Part shown: positions 23,889 through 31,922 of the stretch, one piece after another
Position numbering within the stretch: the first letter of the stretch is position 1
How the letters are laid out: each line of letters begins with the position of its first letter
From: a virus
Length of the DNA: 33,083 bases
IMG/VR virus record: IMGVR_UViG_3300025687_003918
Coordinates: 1 to 33,083 of that record
Reading direction: 5' to 3' (one strand)
The notes under the pieces: model-generated
The model's input: the letters and a program-made list of their open reading frames with translations, nothing else
The model's database searches: none
What the model was told of the DNA's origin: nothing
Translations under genes and position numbers: made by a program

Positions 23889-24644
23889 GGTACTTTCCTT
23901 AGGTTTTTCCATGCTTAATACATTATAATTTGCATATAGAGCATTACGTGCTTGACGCAGGCCTTCTGGTGTTTTATCAAAACTTTGTACAACTTCGCCG
24001 TCGGCATTTTTTAAATGATGTCCTTTGCTGTCGCTGAACACAGTAGCAGCAACTTCATTAATATTTTTGTCATCAAAAATATTATAACCTTCTTCATCCC
24101 AATAACGTCTAGCAGGTGGCATGAGTCTGTATAAAACCTTAAATAGTTTTTCTGATTCGGCTGTGTTAGGAACCCAATATGATTTTCCATCTTGTGCTTT
24201 AACGCTAACTGCGTTTTTTTCATTTGCGGTATCAATCCATTTTTCAGCAATTTCTAATGCAACCATATACATCGGATGAAGAGCTGATCTTGGATAGGTA
24301 TTAGCCCAGTTTCTTCCTGGCCCTAATGCTACATTTAAAATAACGCCAGCAGCCGGAACCCAAGGTTTATACCCAAACTCATGCAACATCATTTTATCTA
24401 AGTGATCAATACCAGTTGGCATAGCATTAGGGTCTTCGGGCTTATACCTACTATAATCAAAATCATCATCGTCATCCCAATCATCGAACCCATCGTCGCC
24501 TTTATGATAAGGATGCTGTTTTTCTATTGCTTTGATGCAGTTTAGATCACCTTTGCAATTTTTAATTGCTTGTTGATATTCATCATCTACTGGCCCTTCG
24601 GTTATAGTTTGAATGCTTTCTAAAATTTTATAAATATCGTTCAT
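23493..24644 (-). CDS. Uncharacterised two-module protein, possible internal head protein
   Basis: 383 residues, not recognised. The leader MNDIYKILESIQTITEG has two (I/L)xE-S/G sites (after E9 and E16), the T4 prohead-protease consensus. An aspartate-rich stretch (51-63) precedes a folded region with WVPAAGVILNVALGPGRNW. From residue 253 a second module opens with its own leader-like MNEFEEKFNTALNES and continues ITTTAGTDQPDNVSVNATDEDAHTLVAILKAAGL, a segment I recall as separate small proteins in marine phages. The whole may be a fusion of two genes. AGGAAG precedes the ATG at 24642-24644, which lies 1 nt after the previous stop. Confidence 0.8.
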   Translation of the reverse strand: MNDIYKILESIQTITEGPVDDEYQQAIKNCKGDLNCIKAIEKQHPYHKGDDGFDDWDDDDDFDYSRYKPEDPNAMPTGIDHLDKMMLHEFGYKPWVPAAGVILNVALGPGRNWANTYPRSALHPMYMVALEIAEKWIDTANEKNAVSVKAQDGKSYWVPNTAESEKLFKVLYRLMPPARRYWDEEGYNIFDDKNINEVAATVFSDSKGHHLKNADGEVVQSFDKTPEGLRQARNALYANYNVLSMEKPKESTMNEFEEKFNTALNESLTITTTAGTDQPDNVSVNATDEDAHTLVAILKAAGLPYKEQEAKIIAATPCGEQVEEEYANEPDEKNMSVDYMVNQLSGGLGKQQKMYRKEYPGDNAMAVNEENLMRGLWDLYKKV

Positions 24645-24645
24645 A

Positions 24646-25200
24646 TTAACTTCCTACTGGACTTTTTGTGCCTTGTGGAAGATCGTTTGTAGTTTGTGCT
24701 TTTGGTGTTTTGCCGCCTGCAATTTCGTACTCACGCTTTTCCATATCTGCAACCACATTCTGAAAACTATTACCATATGCTGCGCCGGCTGCTTTTTGTT
24801 CTGCGTTTTGTTCGGGGAGTGTTTGGTCGTCTAGTAATGCGCCTTCGTGTTCTTTAGCAGCAACTTCTGCATCCATGCTGTCGTTAAATCTACGATCTAG
24901 GATTACAATGCGATTTTCAGCAATACCTAATTTTTGCATTAGTTCTGCTAGTTGTCCTGTGCTTGCTGGATATTCAAAAACTACGTCAAAAATGTTTACA
25001 GACTCATTTTCTAAGCCTGGAAAATCATATGGACATTTCATAACAGGTGTAGTTTTCATGTCAGACATACTAACCATGTTAAATTTAGCAAAAAGTTTCT
25101 TTAGTGCATCGACGTGTTCTTTAGGACAGTCGCCTGCAATTTTGACGCGATATTCGTAGTTCTTTTTAGATTCTGTTAAAAATTCTGTTAGCGAGCGCAT
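24646..25200 (-). CDS. Uncharacterised protein with a T4 internal-protein-like leader
   Basis: 184 residues. MRSLTEFLTES matches, position for position by type, the capsid-targeting leader of T4 internal proteins (basic residue at 2, E-F at 6-7, then hydrophobic-x-E at 8-10), with a predicted prohead-protease cut after E10. The body has an alpha/beta part (YEYRVKIAGDCPKEHVDALKKLFAKF, NIFDVVFEYPAS) and a disordered, glutamine/lysine-rich C-terminus. Expected role, if the leader works: packaged in the head and delivered with the DNA. Translation appears controlled by the hairpin over its ribosome site. Function of the mature protein unknown. Confidence 0.8.
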   Translation of the reverse strand: MRSLTEFLTESKKNYEYRVKIAGDCPKEHVDALKKLFAKFNMVSMSDMKTTPVMKCPYDFPGLENESVNIFDVVFEYPASTGQLAELMQKLGIAENRIVILDRRFNDSMDAEVAAKEHEGALLDDQTLPEQNAEQKAAGAAYGNSFQNVVADMEKREYEIAGGKTPKAQTTNDLPQGTKSPVGS

Positions 25201-25202
25201 TT

Positions 25203-25222
25203 ACTTAACTCCTGAGTTAAGT
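25203..25222 (-). promoter_or_regulatory. Hairpin covering the ribosome site of the 184-aa gene
   Basis: ACTTAACTC and GAGTTAAGT (25203-25211 and 25214-25222) are perfect complements around two bases, giving 8-9 bp. The AGGAG ribosome site (25209-25213) lies in the loop and 3' arm, 8 nt before the ATG at 25200. Messages reading through from gp16 would fold it completely. Confidence 0.65.
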
Positions 25223-25223
25223 A

Positions 25224-25231
25224 TATTTATG
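25224..25231 (-). promoter_or_regulatory. Late-type promoter box of the 184-aa gene
   Basis: CATAAATA overlaps the gp16 stop codon. The predicted start near 25218 lies inside the 5' arm of the hairpin at 25203-25222, so late transcripts would lack most of that arm and leave AGGAG accessible. Confidence 0.6.
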
Positions 25232-25715
25232 CGTCGTTGTTCTTATTTGGATTCAATAGTTTGTCAAGAAGTTCGTTTCTATCAAGAACATGACCAGTTG
25301 CTGTTGCACCGCCTTCGTTATCGCCTCTATCAGCATCAAGTTTTGCCTTCTTTAATTGTAAATCAATCATTTTAAGTTTCTTGTTCATCTTAGCAGTTTT
25401 AGCAGTAATAGCGTGCCCAAGCAACGAACTTGCTACACTAAAGATTTCTGAGCTGAATCTTGCTTCAACATTCATACCTAGGTCAACTAGATCTTGGTAC
25501 GTCTTCATTGCTGTTTCAGCAAGTTGATCCATTTCTTTATCAGATGCTTCAAGATTCTTAACAGCAGGAAGTGCAGCATCAATCTTTTCTAGATTGGTAT
25601 ATCCTTCATAGGTTTGTGGAATACCAAATGACTCTTCAGGTTCGTCAACAATGTCTACTTCTTCATCAGATGAGGAGGGAGGTAGATTAAATAGTTCTTC
25701 TAGTTTTTGTGACAT
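25227..25715 (-). CDS. 16: Small terminase subunit gp16-like
   Basis: 162 residues, against 164 in T4. An acidic start (SSSDEEVDIVDEPEESFGIP) leads to helices matching the gp16 layout: SDKEMDQLAETAMKTYQDLVDLG, then FSSEIFSVASSLLGHAITAKTAKMNKKLKMIDLQLKKAKLD as the central coiled coil, and a flexible C-terminus with VLDRNELLDKLLNP resembling the TELMDEI end of T4 gp16. gp16 forms rings that recognise DNA and regulate gp17. A late box ends 6 bases before its ATG and there is no close Shine-Dalgarno. It follows gp4 by 8 nt. Confidence 0.75.
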   Translation of the reverse strand: MSQKLEELFNLPPSSSDEEVDIVDEPEESFGIPQTYEGYTNLEKIDAALPAVKNLEASDKEMDQLAETAMKTYQDLVDLGMNVEARFSSEIFSVASSLLGHAITAKTAKMNKKLKMIDLQLKKAKLDADRGDNEGGATATGHVLDRNELLDKLLNPNKNNDA

Positions 25716-25720
25716 AAAGA

Positions 25721-25728
25721 TATTTAGC
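25721..25728 (-). promoter_or_regulatory. Late-type promoter box of gp16
   Basis: GCTAAATA, then TCTTT, then ATG. The predicted start coincides with the A of the ATG at 25715. The box overlaps the stop codon of gp4. Confidence 0.55.
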
Positions 25729-26164
25729 GGCTCTTTCCTTGATGAAACATATCTTTTTCTGTAATAACTCTAAAAGTTATTCCTTGACGCTTACACCAAT
25801 GTTGTGCAGCTTCCCATTTGGCGTAATTAACTGCTACTGTAGCACGTTGTTGTGGATTTTGTTTTTCGGTGAGCATGCTTTGTCCAGACGGTTTAATTTC
25901 TACTAACTCTGCTCGCTGCTTGCCATTTTTATCTCTATAAATTACTAAAAAATCAGGCACATAAATTGTTTGTTTGCCTGTTAGAGGATGTCTGTACGGA
26001 ATACTAATACTTTCGCTTGCCCACTGCATTATATGTTCGTTGTTATCTAAAAAGTTCATAAAAGAAAGTTCCCACGAACTACGATAACGAGGTTTGCCTT
26101 TACCAACATACTTGTTAGCGTTCCGAACTTCATAAACTCCTTGTGAGAATTTAGGTTTAGCCAT
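25724..26164 (-). CDS. 4: Head completion nuclease-like protein gp4
   Basis: 146 residues. RYRSSWELSFMNFLD (Glu32), ISIPYRHPLTGKQTIYVPDFLV (Pro70-Asp71) and ELVEIKPSG (Glu89, Lys91) form a TnsA-like PD-(D/E)xK arrangement, the signature of T4 gp4/gp50 homologues; T4 gp4 is about 150 residues. The basic N-terminus (KYVGKGKPRYR) fits the marine phage versions I recall. The protein completes the filled head before tail joining, probably by trimming or protecting the DNA end. It follows the previous gene with a 1-nt gap within the structural operon. Confidence 0.85.
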   Translation of the reverse strand: MAKPKFSQGVYEVRNANKYVGKGKPRYRSSWELSFMNFLDNNEHIMQWASESISIPYRHPLTGKQTIYVPDFLVIYRDKNGKQRAELVEIKPSGQSMLTEKQNPQQRATVAVNYAKWEAAQHWCKRQGITFRVITEKDMFHQGKSR

Positions 26165-26165
26165 T

Positions 26166-26519
26166 TTAGATTGCTACGTTTCTCGCAGCGTAATAGTCTG
26201 GTGTAATAACTTGTCCAACACCTAATAATGTTGAATTTGAACGTGTACTATTTAGATAGTAGGCCATACTCATTGTTAATTGCATTTCATTTTGACCTTG
26301 GAGATTCTCAAGGTAAGTCTGTACAGAAACACCAGTGTCTTTGGCAATTTGAAAAATATTAGCAGCAAATTGTTCTGCTAGTACAGGGTCTGTCATCATT
26401 TTTTTAAAAAATGACACTGTAAGATCGTATTCGGATGTACTAACTACAAGTTCTACATTATAAAATTTGTCATAAATTTTAGTTGTGGTTGTGGTTCGTT
26501 CAATATTTACAGTTGCCAT
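26166..26519 (-). CDS. Small conserved protein of the tail/head operon, unknown function
   Basis: 117 residues starting MATVNIERTTTTTKIYD. ATG at 26517-26519 forms a TAATG overlap with the previous stop and has GGGAAG upstream; the longer frame would use a TTG. Helical in the middle (EYDLTVSFFKKMMTDPVLAEQFAANIFQIAK), then a polar helix (EMQLTMSMAYYLNSTRS), and an end VITPDYYAARNVAI. Similar small proteins sit beside the tube and head-completion genes of marine T4-like phages and are called structural without a defined role. No catalytic motif is visible. Confidence 0.75.
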   Translation of the reverse strand: MATVNIERTTTTTKIYDKFYNVELVVSTSEYDLTVSFFKKMMTDPVLAEQFAANIFQIAKDTGVSVQTYLENLQGQNEMQLTMSMAYYLNSTRSNSTLLGVGQVITPDYYAARNVAI

Positions 26520-27868
26520 TATTCTTCCCAATAATAATTTACGTTGCTTCCGTTACTCGATACATCAGACTGTTGGGTACCTGGTTTTAGGCTTGGGTCT
26601 GTTGCTGGTAAATTTGGATTTACCCAAGGTTTAGCTATTGGATTAGTTGCTGCTGATGATGCAGATGTGCTAACAAACGTTGAACCTGTGTTTGGGTTAG
26701 TCCAGTTTGTTGCACTAGTAAATCCACTATTACTTACTGTAGTTCCAGACCCTAGTGGTAAATTATTAGTTGCGCCTTCGGCTTTGGGAAAAATAAAATT
26801 ACTAATTGAATTTTGTACATTTTGATTAGTTAATACTGCTGTAGTTGCCAATGCTAATTGGCCAACACCTTCTTCAGCAAGCATGCTGCCAAGGTCAGAA
26901 TCTTTATATGTGTTATAAGCTGTTCCAGCAGTTAGCAATGCTCCAAGAACATTTCCATTTTGTAGGTCGCTGATAACATCTGCACCAGCATCCAATAATC
27001 CGCCTGCGCCAAAAATAGTTTCTGTGCTGCCTGGTTTAGATAATTTACTCGGTTCAGTATCATACATAGAACCTTCACCAAATCCACGCACTGCTCCACC
27101 TTTAACTTGACCGCGTTGATATTTGACAGTTTCGTATTTAATGGTCATTTGATTAGTCATTGTGCCGCCACCTTGACTGTAGTCAAACTGATCATGCGCC
27201 CAATTAGTGATCATTGGATTTATTAATGTATACTGTACAAAGTTTCCTCTATTAAGTCCATAAATTTTAATGTCCTTGAAGAAATTTGGTTTGTAATCAG
27301 TTGGTCCAGTTCCTTGATATCCCCATTCGTTTACATTGCGCAAATTATCGTAAATATCTCTGCGATTATAATCAAATATACCGTTGCCCAAACCAGTACT
27401 TGTGTCAGTGCCAACTCCATCGTAGCTGTGTTTTGCATCAGAAAAATAATAGGTATAATAGTTATACCACATGCTGCGAGTTAAATCACTACCGTCGTCG
27501 TGAAAAGAAATATTAACAGGCTCGTAATTTAACTTAGTTTGTACGTAACGTTTGCGATTGTACTGGTTCAGCTCAGCAACATCAATATTGAACCGCGGAA
27601 GGTCGGCGGTTTTGACCATCATGCCGATAGTAGCCCTATCAGTTGCCGAGGTTCCTAGTGCTTGAGCTAAACCAGGAATCACATCAGTGTTTATTGTAAA
27701 ATAAACATGGAATAGGTATTTGGTTTGCGGTGCAAGCGCATATCCGTCCGATAAGAACGTTTTGCTTGCGTGTTTGTAATCCTTTAAGTAGTCGCTGCCA
27801 AACAGTCCTTGTGTAAGACCATCGCCAAAACCACTTAGTAAATTACTAAGTGTGCTACCAAATCCCAT
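26519..27868 (-). CDS. Tail-tube-fold protein, probably baseplate tube initiator or cap (gp48/gp54-like)
   Basis: 449 residues. YLFHVYFTIN (about 51-60), VKTADLPRFNIDVAELNQYNRKRYVQTKLNYEPVNISFHDDG and SMWYNYYTYYFSD follow the strand pattern of a T4-type tube protein: a fibre-forming hairpin, NYEPVNISF and a conserved tryptophan helix. It is much longer than the tube protein next to it and ends in a glycine, serine, threonine and asparagine-rich tail from about 350. T4 makes the tube with gp19 and uses tube-fold relatives gp48 and gp54 to start it on the baseplate; position directly after gp19 fits that role. Which of the two it is cannot be told. Confidence 0.7.
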   Translation of the reverse strand: MGFGSTLSNLLSGFGDGLTQGLFGSDYLKDYKHASKTFLSDGYALAPQTKYLFHVYFTINTDVIPGLAQALGTSATDRATIGMMVKTADLPRFNIDVAELNQYNRKRYVQTKLNYEPVNISFHDDGSDLTRSMWYNYYTYYFSDAKHSYDGVGTDTSTGLGNGIFDYNRRDIYDNLRNVNEWGYQGTGPTDYKPNFFKDIKIYGLNRGNFVQYTLINPMITNWAHDQFDYSQGGGTMTNQMTIKYETVKYQRGQVKGGAVRGFGEGSMYDTEPSKLSKPGSTETIFGAGGLLDAGADVISDLQNGNVLGALLTAGTAYNTYKDSDLGSMLAEEGVGQLALATTAVLTNQNVQNSISNFIFPKAEGATNNLPLGSGTTVSNSGFTSATNWTNPNTGSTFVSTSASSAATNPIAKPWVNPNLPATDPSLKPGTQQSDVSSNGSNVNYYWEE

Positions 27869-27874
27869 TGCTTA

Positions 27875-28492
27875 TTAGCCAGTTACTACTGAACCTAGTG
27901 TACGTCCTATCGCTGTACCAACGCCTGAATCAAGAGGAGTTTGTAATGCATTATCAAAGCGAATGTTTAATCCCATAGTAACAGGAGCACTATCGCTATA
28001 TGCTAAATCGTTGTAGTTAACACTGGTTAAATAACAACCGTAAAGTTCCCAGGTCTCTAGTACAGTCGGTTCATTTGCGCCATTGCCGCCATCTAAGATT
28101 TCGCAACGTGTAATAAACTTGTAGTCAATACCAGAACTTGCTGAACTCATTTCCATAAAGTCAAATTGCTTTTGTAGTTGTTCGCCAACTAGCTTACTAA
28201 CATTACCTGCAGCATCGTCACGTAAGTTAACTGTAGTGTCATCCCAAGTATGCTTGCCAGCTAAACGTACTTTTGAGTTATAGATATCAATTGTCATATC
28301 ATCAAAACTTACGCTTGGGCGAGCAAAGTCAATTACTTGTTTGGTTAGTTCTGTACGTGGTGTGCTTACACCAAAGTTTTCAAAAATAATGCGAAAGCGA
28401 TATTTTAGCTTTGGCATTAATAGACCTTGAGTCGAGCTTGATTGGTCACTCGCTAAAGGTACTGTCATTCTAGTTAATGATGAAACCGCCAT
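27875..28492 (-). CDS. 19: Tail tube protein gp19
   Basis: 205 residues, longer than the 163 of T4. KLKYRFRIIFENFG, TKQVIDFARPSVSFDDMTIDIYNSKVRLAGKHTWDDTTVNLRDD and VLETWELYGCYLTSVNYNDLAYSDSAPVTMGLNIRFDN are the classic tube strands: the DIYNSKVRLAGKHTW segment and the W-x-LYG-x-Y turn are particularly clear. It polymerises as hexamer rings into the inner tube through which DNA passes. It lies directly after the sheath gene but has its own late promoter and an AGGAG ribosome site, and a terminator separates the two, so tube and sheath doses can differ. Confidence 0.93.
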   Translation of the reverse strand: MAVSSLTRMTVPLASDQSSSTQGLLMPKLKYRFRIIFENFGVSTPRTELTKQVIDFARPSVSFDDMTIDIYNSKVRLAGKHTWDDTTVNLRDDAAGNVSKLVGEQLQKQFDFMEMSSASSGIDYKFITRCEILDGGNGANEPTVLETWELYGCYLTSVNYNDLAYSDSAPVTMGLNIRFDNALQTPLDSGVGTAIGRTLGSVVTG

Positions 28493-28523
28493 TTTTGTTT
28501 CTCCTAATTAAAGTATATGCTAT

Positions 28524-28531
28524 TATTTATC
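28524..28531 (-). promoter_or_regulatory. Late-type promoter box of gp19
   Basis: GATAAATA; predicted start near 28518 and a 26-nt leader containing AGGAG before the ATG at 28492. Confidence 0.65.
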
Positions 28532-28544
28532 CAGAACCCGGAGT

Positions 28545-28574
28545 CAAAAAAAGGGGGTCTTAATTGACCCCCTT
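28545..28574 (-). terminator. Intrinsic terminator between gp18 and gp19
   Basis: The minus strand reads AAGGGGGTC, loop AATTAA, GACCCCCTT, and a T-run that continues to about 28546. The 9-bp stem lies 25 nt past the gp18 stop. Confidence 0.92.
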
Positions 28575-28598
28575 AAATTATTATAATAGTTTATTCTA

Positions 28599-31500
28599 TT
28601 ATAAACCTGCTGCGATTGAGCCAGTGTTCTTAATACGTACTGGAATGTAAACGTATTCCACAGCCTTAACTGGTTCAATAGCAATGTCAACGTATAGTTC
28701 ATTACGATCAATTCGTGCTGCTGTGTTATTTGATTCATCACACACAACTAGATAATCGTAGATACCACGTTTTGCGATTAGATCGTTCATTAAGCCTTCG
28801 ATCTGATTCTTAATTTCATCACGTGTTAGTTTGTCATTTGGTTCAAAGATGAATCCTTTAGCAATTGATTCAACTTGATTACGAACAAACGCTACTAAAC
28901 GTGCCACGTTAATACGATCTAATGCTGTACCACTTTGTGTAGTCTTATTACCATAGTTAACTAGACCAGTGCCTGGAATAAAGGTTAGTGGGTTAACATT
29001 GTTTTCGTATAGTGTATCACGAACGCTTGAACGGTTTGCAATTTGTACAAACGAACCTGTTTGCGCATTTACATAACCTAATGCACTAACATTATCAATT
29101 GTACCACGGCGTGTACCTGCTGGTGCTAGCCATGGATAACCAATTTCGTCATTGCGGATTAATGTGCGTAACATCATATGACTTGGCGGAACAACCACTG
29201 TATTGCCACTTAAATCGTTTGTTTGTCCGCTTGGATAGAAAACACCTAAATAGTTGTCAGTTGTTGTTAATCCGTCTGCTGTGCTTAGTCCGGTACCTGA
29301 ATTATTTGTAGCCCAGTCAATTAAGCTAGCGCCGCTATCGTCTAATCGTAGCGGAGTGTCGCCAACTACAAAACCAGTTTGATTACGATCGTTGTTTAAT
29401 GCAACCAGGTTTGAAATCAATTCTGGATAACCAGGAGCAGCAATTAAGTTAAACACACGTTGTTCTTCACGAATTTCTGTGTTGGCATCAATACCACTTG
29501 CTAGAGCACGTGTAACAATACGACGCTGTGCTTGACGTCCCATATATGGGCTACCGTCGTTCTTATTGCCAGATGCGGTTACCCACGCATTCTTTTCTGT
29601 TGGTAATGTTTCACCTGGATAATCAGTTGCATTAAAGTGATTTAACACAAACTGCTTAACATTGTAACCACTGCGACGAGTGTTAAACAACAACGTACCT
29701 GCTGGATAGTTAGCAGCTTCTGGAGCATCTAAATCTAAGTAGTTACTAGAGAGCAAGCTAGAAATTGTTGGAACGCTGTCAGTAATAGGATCAACTGTAC
29801 CTGCTGTACCCCAGCGTGCATCTGCAAATACAACGCCATTCTCAGTTGTGCTATCCGTATTATCAATCGTTACCCATTGATCAACACCGTCAACTGCTTC
29901 CCAACGCTTAATCATTGGGTAGTTTTCTAAATCTGATGTATCAATCCATAAGTCGCCGTAAGCAAGTGCTGTAGCATCGCTTTGTGTAGTTGGTGCTGTA
30001 GCGCCAACTTGTGGGCCTGCAGGATCTGTATCAGTTAGGTCAAAACCGCGAACATCGTTGCTAACAGTTAGATAACCTTTCCAGTTACTACCATCATGAA
30101 CCATAATGTCAACTTCATTAATTGTACTGTAATACCAATATGTACCGTCCGCTGGGTCTTGACCTGGTGCTGTACTATTAGCAGAGTAACCTGAACCGTC
30201 TGGATTCTCTAGTGGGATCCAGTTGCTTAGAATAACACCTTCTGCTGTACCATCAATTAAGCGAGCAGTTACACCGTCAACAGATGTAGCAAATCCAGCA
30301 TCTGCAACAGGAGTACCTGATGTATCTTCTAAGTGAATAACACCACCTTGTGTATGAGTAATACGAATAGCACCTGTTGTTAGTACTTCTGCTGTAGTAT
30401 TTGCAACACCTGCTGCTAGGAATGCTGCAACAAAATCTGCTGCGCCAGTGCCAGCTAATGTAGCTGTTAACGGAGCACTCATTGTAGCACTACCTTTACT
30501 GCTTGCGCTAATAGTAAATGTTTCCCCGCTAGTAAATGATGGAGTAGTTGTATTACCAACAATTGCGGTAGAACCACTTGCTTGACGCTGGAATAATTTT
30601 AATGTAGCAGTATTGTTATCGCTGATATCATAACGTGCATATGTTGAACCAACAGCTAACGCACTGCCGCCGTTGCTTGGATCTAAGTTATAGTTTGCAG
30701 TTTCGTCGTTTGCATAAACCGAGCAACTCTGCGATACAAAACTACCAAGTGTGCTATCGTATTTCTTAACGCTTAGGCTAGTACCTAAATTAACATTAGT
30801 TGTTTTAACCCATACACTTCCCGTTGGACGCGGAGTAGTATCAGTGCTTCTCCAACGCGGAATAGAAGTGTGTGCTGATTGTTGTAATACAGGAGCATAA
30901 TATGTACCTGCAGTAATACCTAAATCAGCCAACGGAGTACCTGAACCATTTGCAATAGTAACACTAATGTCTTCAGAACTTAAATCGTCGCCTGCGCCAG
31001 ATTCAACATGAATAGCTAGCTTGCTGCTAACTGCGGATGCGGTAACACCTGTAATTGCAGCACCATTGATATCACTAACAACACTTGCAAGTGTTGTGCC
31101 AGTTAAACTAATTGTGGTACCGTTAATAACAATGCTATTACCGTTAGTAACCGTTGGCGATGTAGTAGAACCTAAAATAGTGTTTAAACTTGCTTTCCAA
31201 TCATCTGAACCAATTAATACCCAATCATTACTTAAATTCTTGCGGTAAATTGGATTGTTTACATTTGTTGCAACAACAGCGTAACTACCAATTGTTCCTA
31301 AACTGTCTTTAGGAATGCCAGAATCTAAATCGCTAGCATTAGTAATAACTAGTGGTACTTTATTAGTGAATGCGCCGGTTGTTGAGCTCCATTCAAAAAT
31401 ACCCCAAGTTGTCGAAACTGTGTCTAACCACCAAGTGCCATTATCTGGGCTACCAGTTGGTCGAGTTAAACTAGCAGCTAGTTCAGCTAGGTCAACATCA

Positions 31501-31835
31501 ACACGCTGTACATAAGCACGGTTGCTAACACCCAAAACTGAATAAGCAGCTAATAAGCCATACTCGTTTAATTCATAACCGTTAATTGGAGTACCTGCGG
31601 TTGTATTATAAAAGAATGGATTACCAAAAGTGTTCACAAGTTCTCTTTGACTTGTGATTAAATAAGTAGCGTTAGCGTTTGAAGCCAATGTGCCTGCTGC
31701 AACGCCTGTTCCTGCTGCGTTAACTTTATTCTGTGCTGTAGCAATTAGAATAAATGGTACGCTGTTGGTAGCAGACGAACGGTATGCGCTCTCATCGATA
31801 ATTGAGACTTCTACGCCTGGTGAAACTAGTGCCAT
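28599..31835 (-). CDS. 18: Contractile tail sheath gp18 with a very large insertion
   Basis: 1078 residues against 659 in T4. MALVSPGVEVSIIDES is the conserved sheath start and residues 675-1078 carry the conserved C-terminal half (LASGIDANTEIREEQRVFNLIAAPGYPELISNL, then RNDEIGYPWLAPAGTRRGTIDN and AVEYVYIPVRIKNTG). Residues about 125-670 are an extra surface region: GxxW units at 133 (GTWWLDT), 339 (GSVWVKT), 564 (GTYWYYS) and 627 (GDLWIDT), and two related domains at about 224-315 and 430-525, both with an SGTP(L/V)AD(L/A)G turn. The first looks like a hook-IN-type segment (IVINGTTISL...ITGVTASAVSSKLAI). The sheath contracts to drive the tube through the cell envelope. Confidence 0.95.
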   Translation of the reverse strand: MALVSPGVEVSIIDESAYRSSATNSVPFILIATAQNKVNAAGTGVAAGTLASNANATYLITSQRELVNTFGNPFFYNTTAGTPINGYELNEYGLLAAYSVLGVSNRAYVQRVDVDLAELAASLTRPTGSPDNGTWWLDTVSTTWGIFEWSSTTGAFTNKVPLVITNASDLDSGIPKDSLGTIGSYAVVATNVNNPIYRKNLSNDWVLIGSDDWKASLNTILGSTTSPTVTNGNSIVINGTTISLTGTTLASVVSDINGAAITGVTASAVSSKLAIHVESGAGDDLSSEDISVTIANGSGTPLADLGITAGTYYAPVLQQSAHTSIPRWRSTDTTPRPTGSVWVKTTNVNLGTSLSVKKYDSTLGSFVSQSCSVYANDETANYNLDPSNGGSALAVGSTYARYDISDNNTATLKLFQRQASGSTAIVGNTTTPSFTSGETFTISASSKGSATMSAPLTATLAGTGAADFVAAFLAAGVANTTAEVLTTGAIRITHTQGGVIHLEDTSGTPVADAGFATSVDGVTARLIDGTAEGVILSNWIPLENPDGSGYSANSTAPGQDPADGTYWYYSTINEVDIMVHDGSNWKGYLTVSNDVRGFDLTDTDPAGPQVGATAPTTQSDATALAYGDLWIDTSDLENYPMIKRWEAVDGVDQWVTIDNTDSTTENGVVFADARWGTAGTVDPITDSVPTISSLLSSNYLDLDAPEAANYPAGTLLFNTRRSGYNVKQFVLNHFNATDYPGETLPTEKNAWVTASGNKNDGSPYMGRQAQRRIVTRALASGIDANTEIREEQRVFNLIAAPGYPELISNLVALNNDRNQTGFVVGDTPLRLDDSGASLIDWATNNSGTGLSTADGLTTTDNYLGVFYPSGQTNDLSGNTVVVPPSHMMLRTLIRNDEIGYPWLAPAGTRRGTIDNVSALGYVNAQTGSFVQIANRSSVRDTLYENNVNPLTFIPGTGLVNYGNKTTQSGTALDRINVARLVAFVRNQVESIAKGFIFEPNDKLTRDEIKNQIEGLMNDLIAKRGIYDYLVVCDESNNTAARIDRNELYVDIAIEPVKAVEYVYIPVRIKNTGSIAAGL

Positions 31836-31866
31836 ATTGATTTCCTCATTAATATGTTGTTATATC

Positions 31867-31874
31867 TATTTATT
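31867..31874 (-). promoter_or_regulatory. Late-type promoter box of gp18
   Basis: AATAAATA; predicted start near 31861 and a 26-nt leader with GAGGAAA before the ATG at 31835, the same leader length as gp19. Confidence 0.65.
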
Positions 31875-31922
31875 AGTTTCACCATAAATCAGCGGTTTAT
31901 AAAGACCTTTCAAAGGCCTGTG

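Noticed and set aside
31901-31921. Small palindrome CCTTTCAAAGG between gp18 and the HNH-like gene
   Set aside because: Stem of five pairs around one base, no T-run; too weak to call a terminator or operator.
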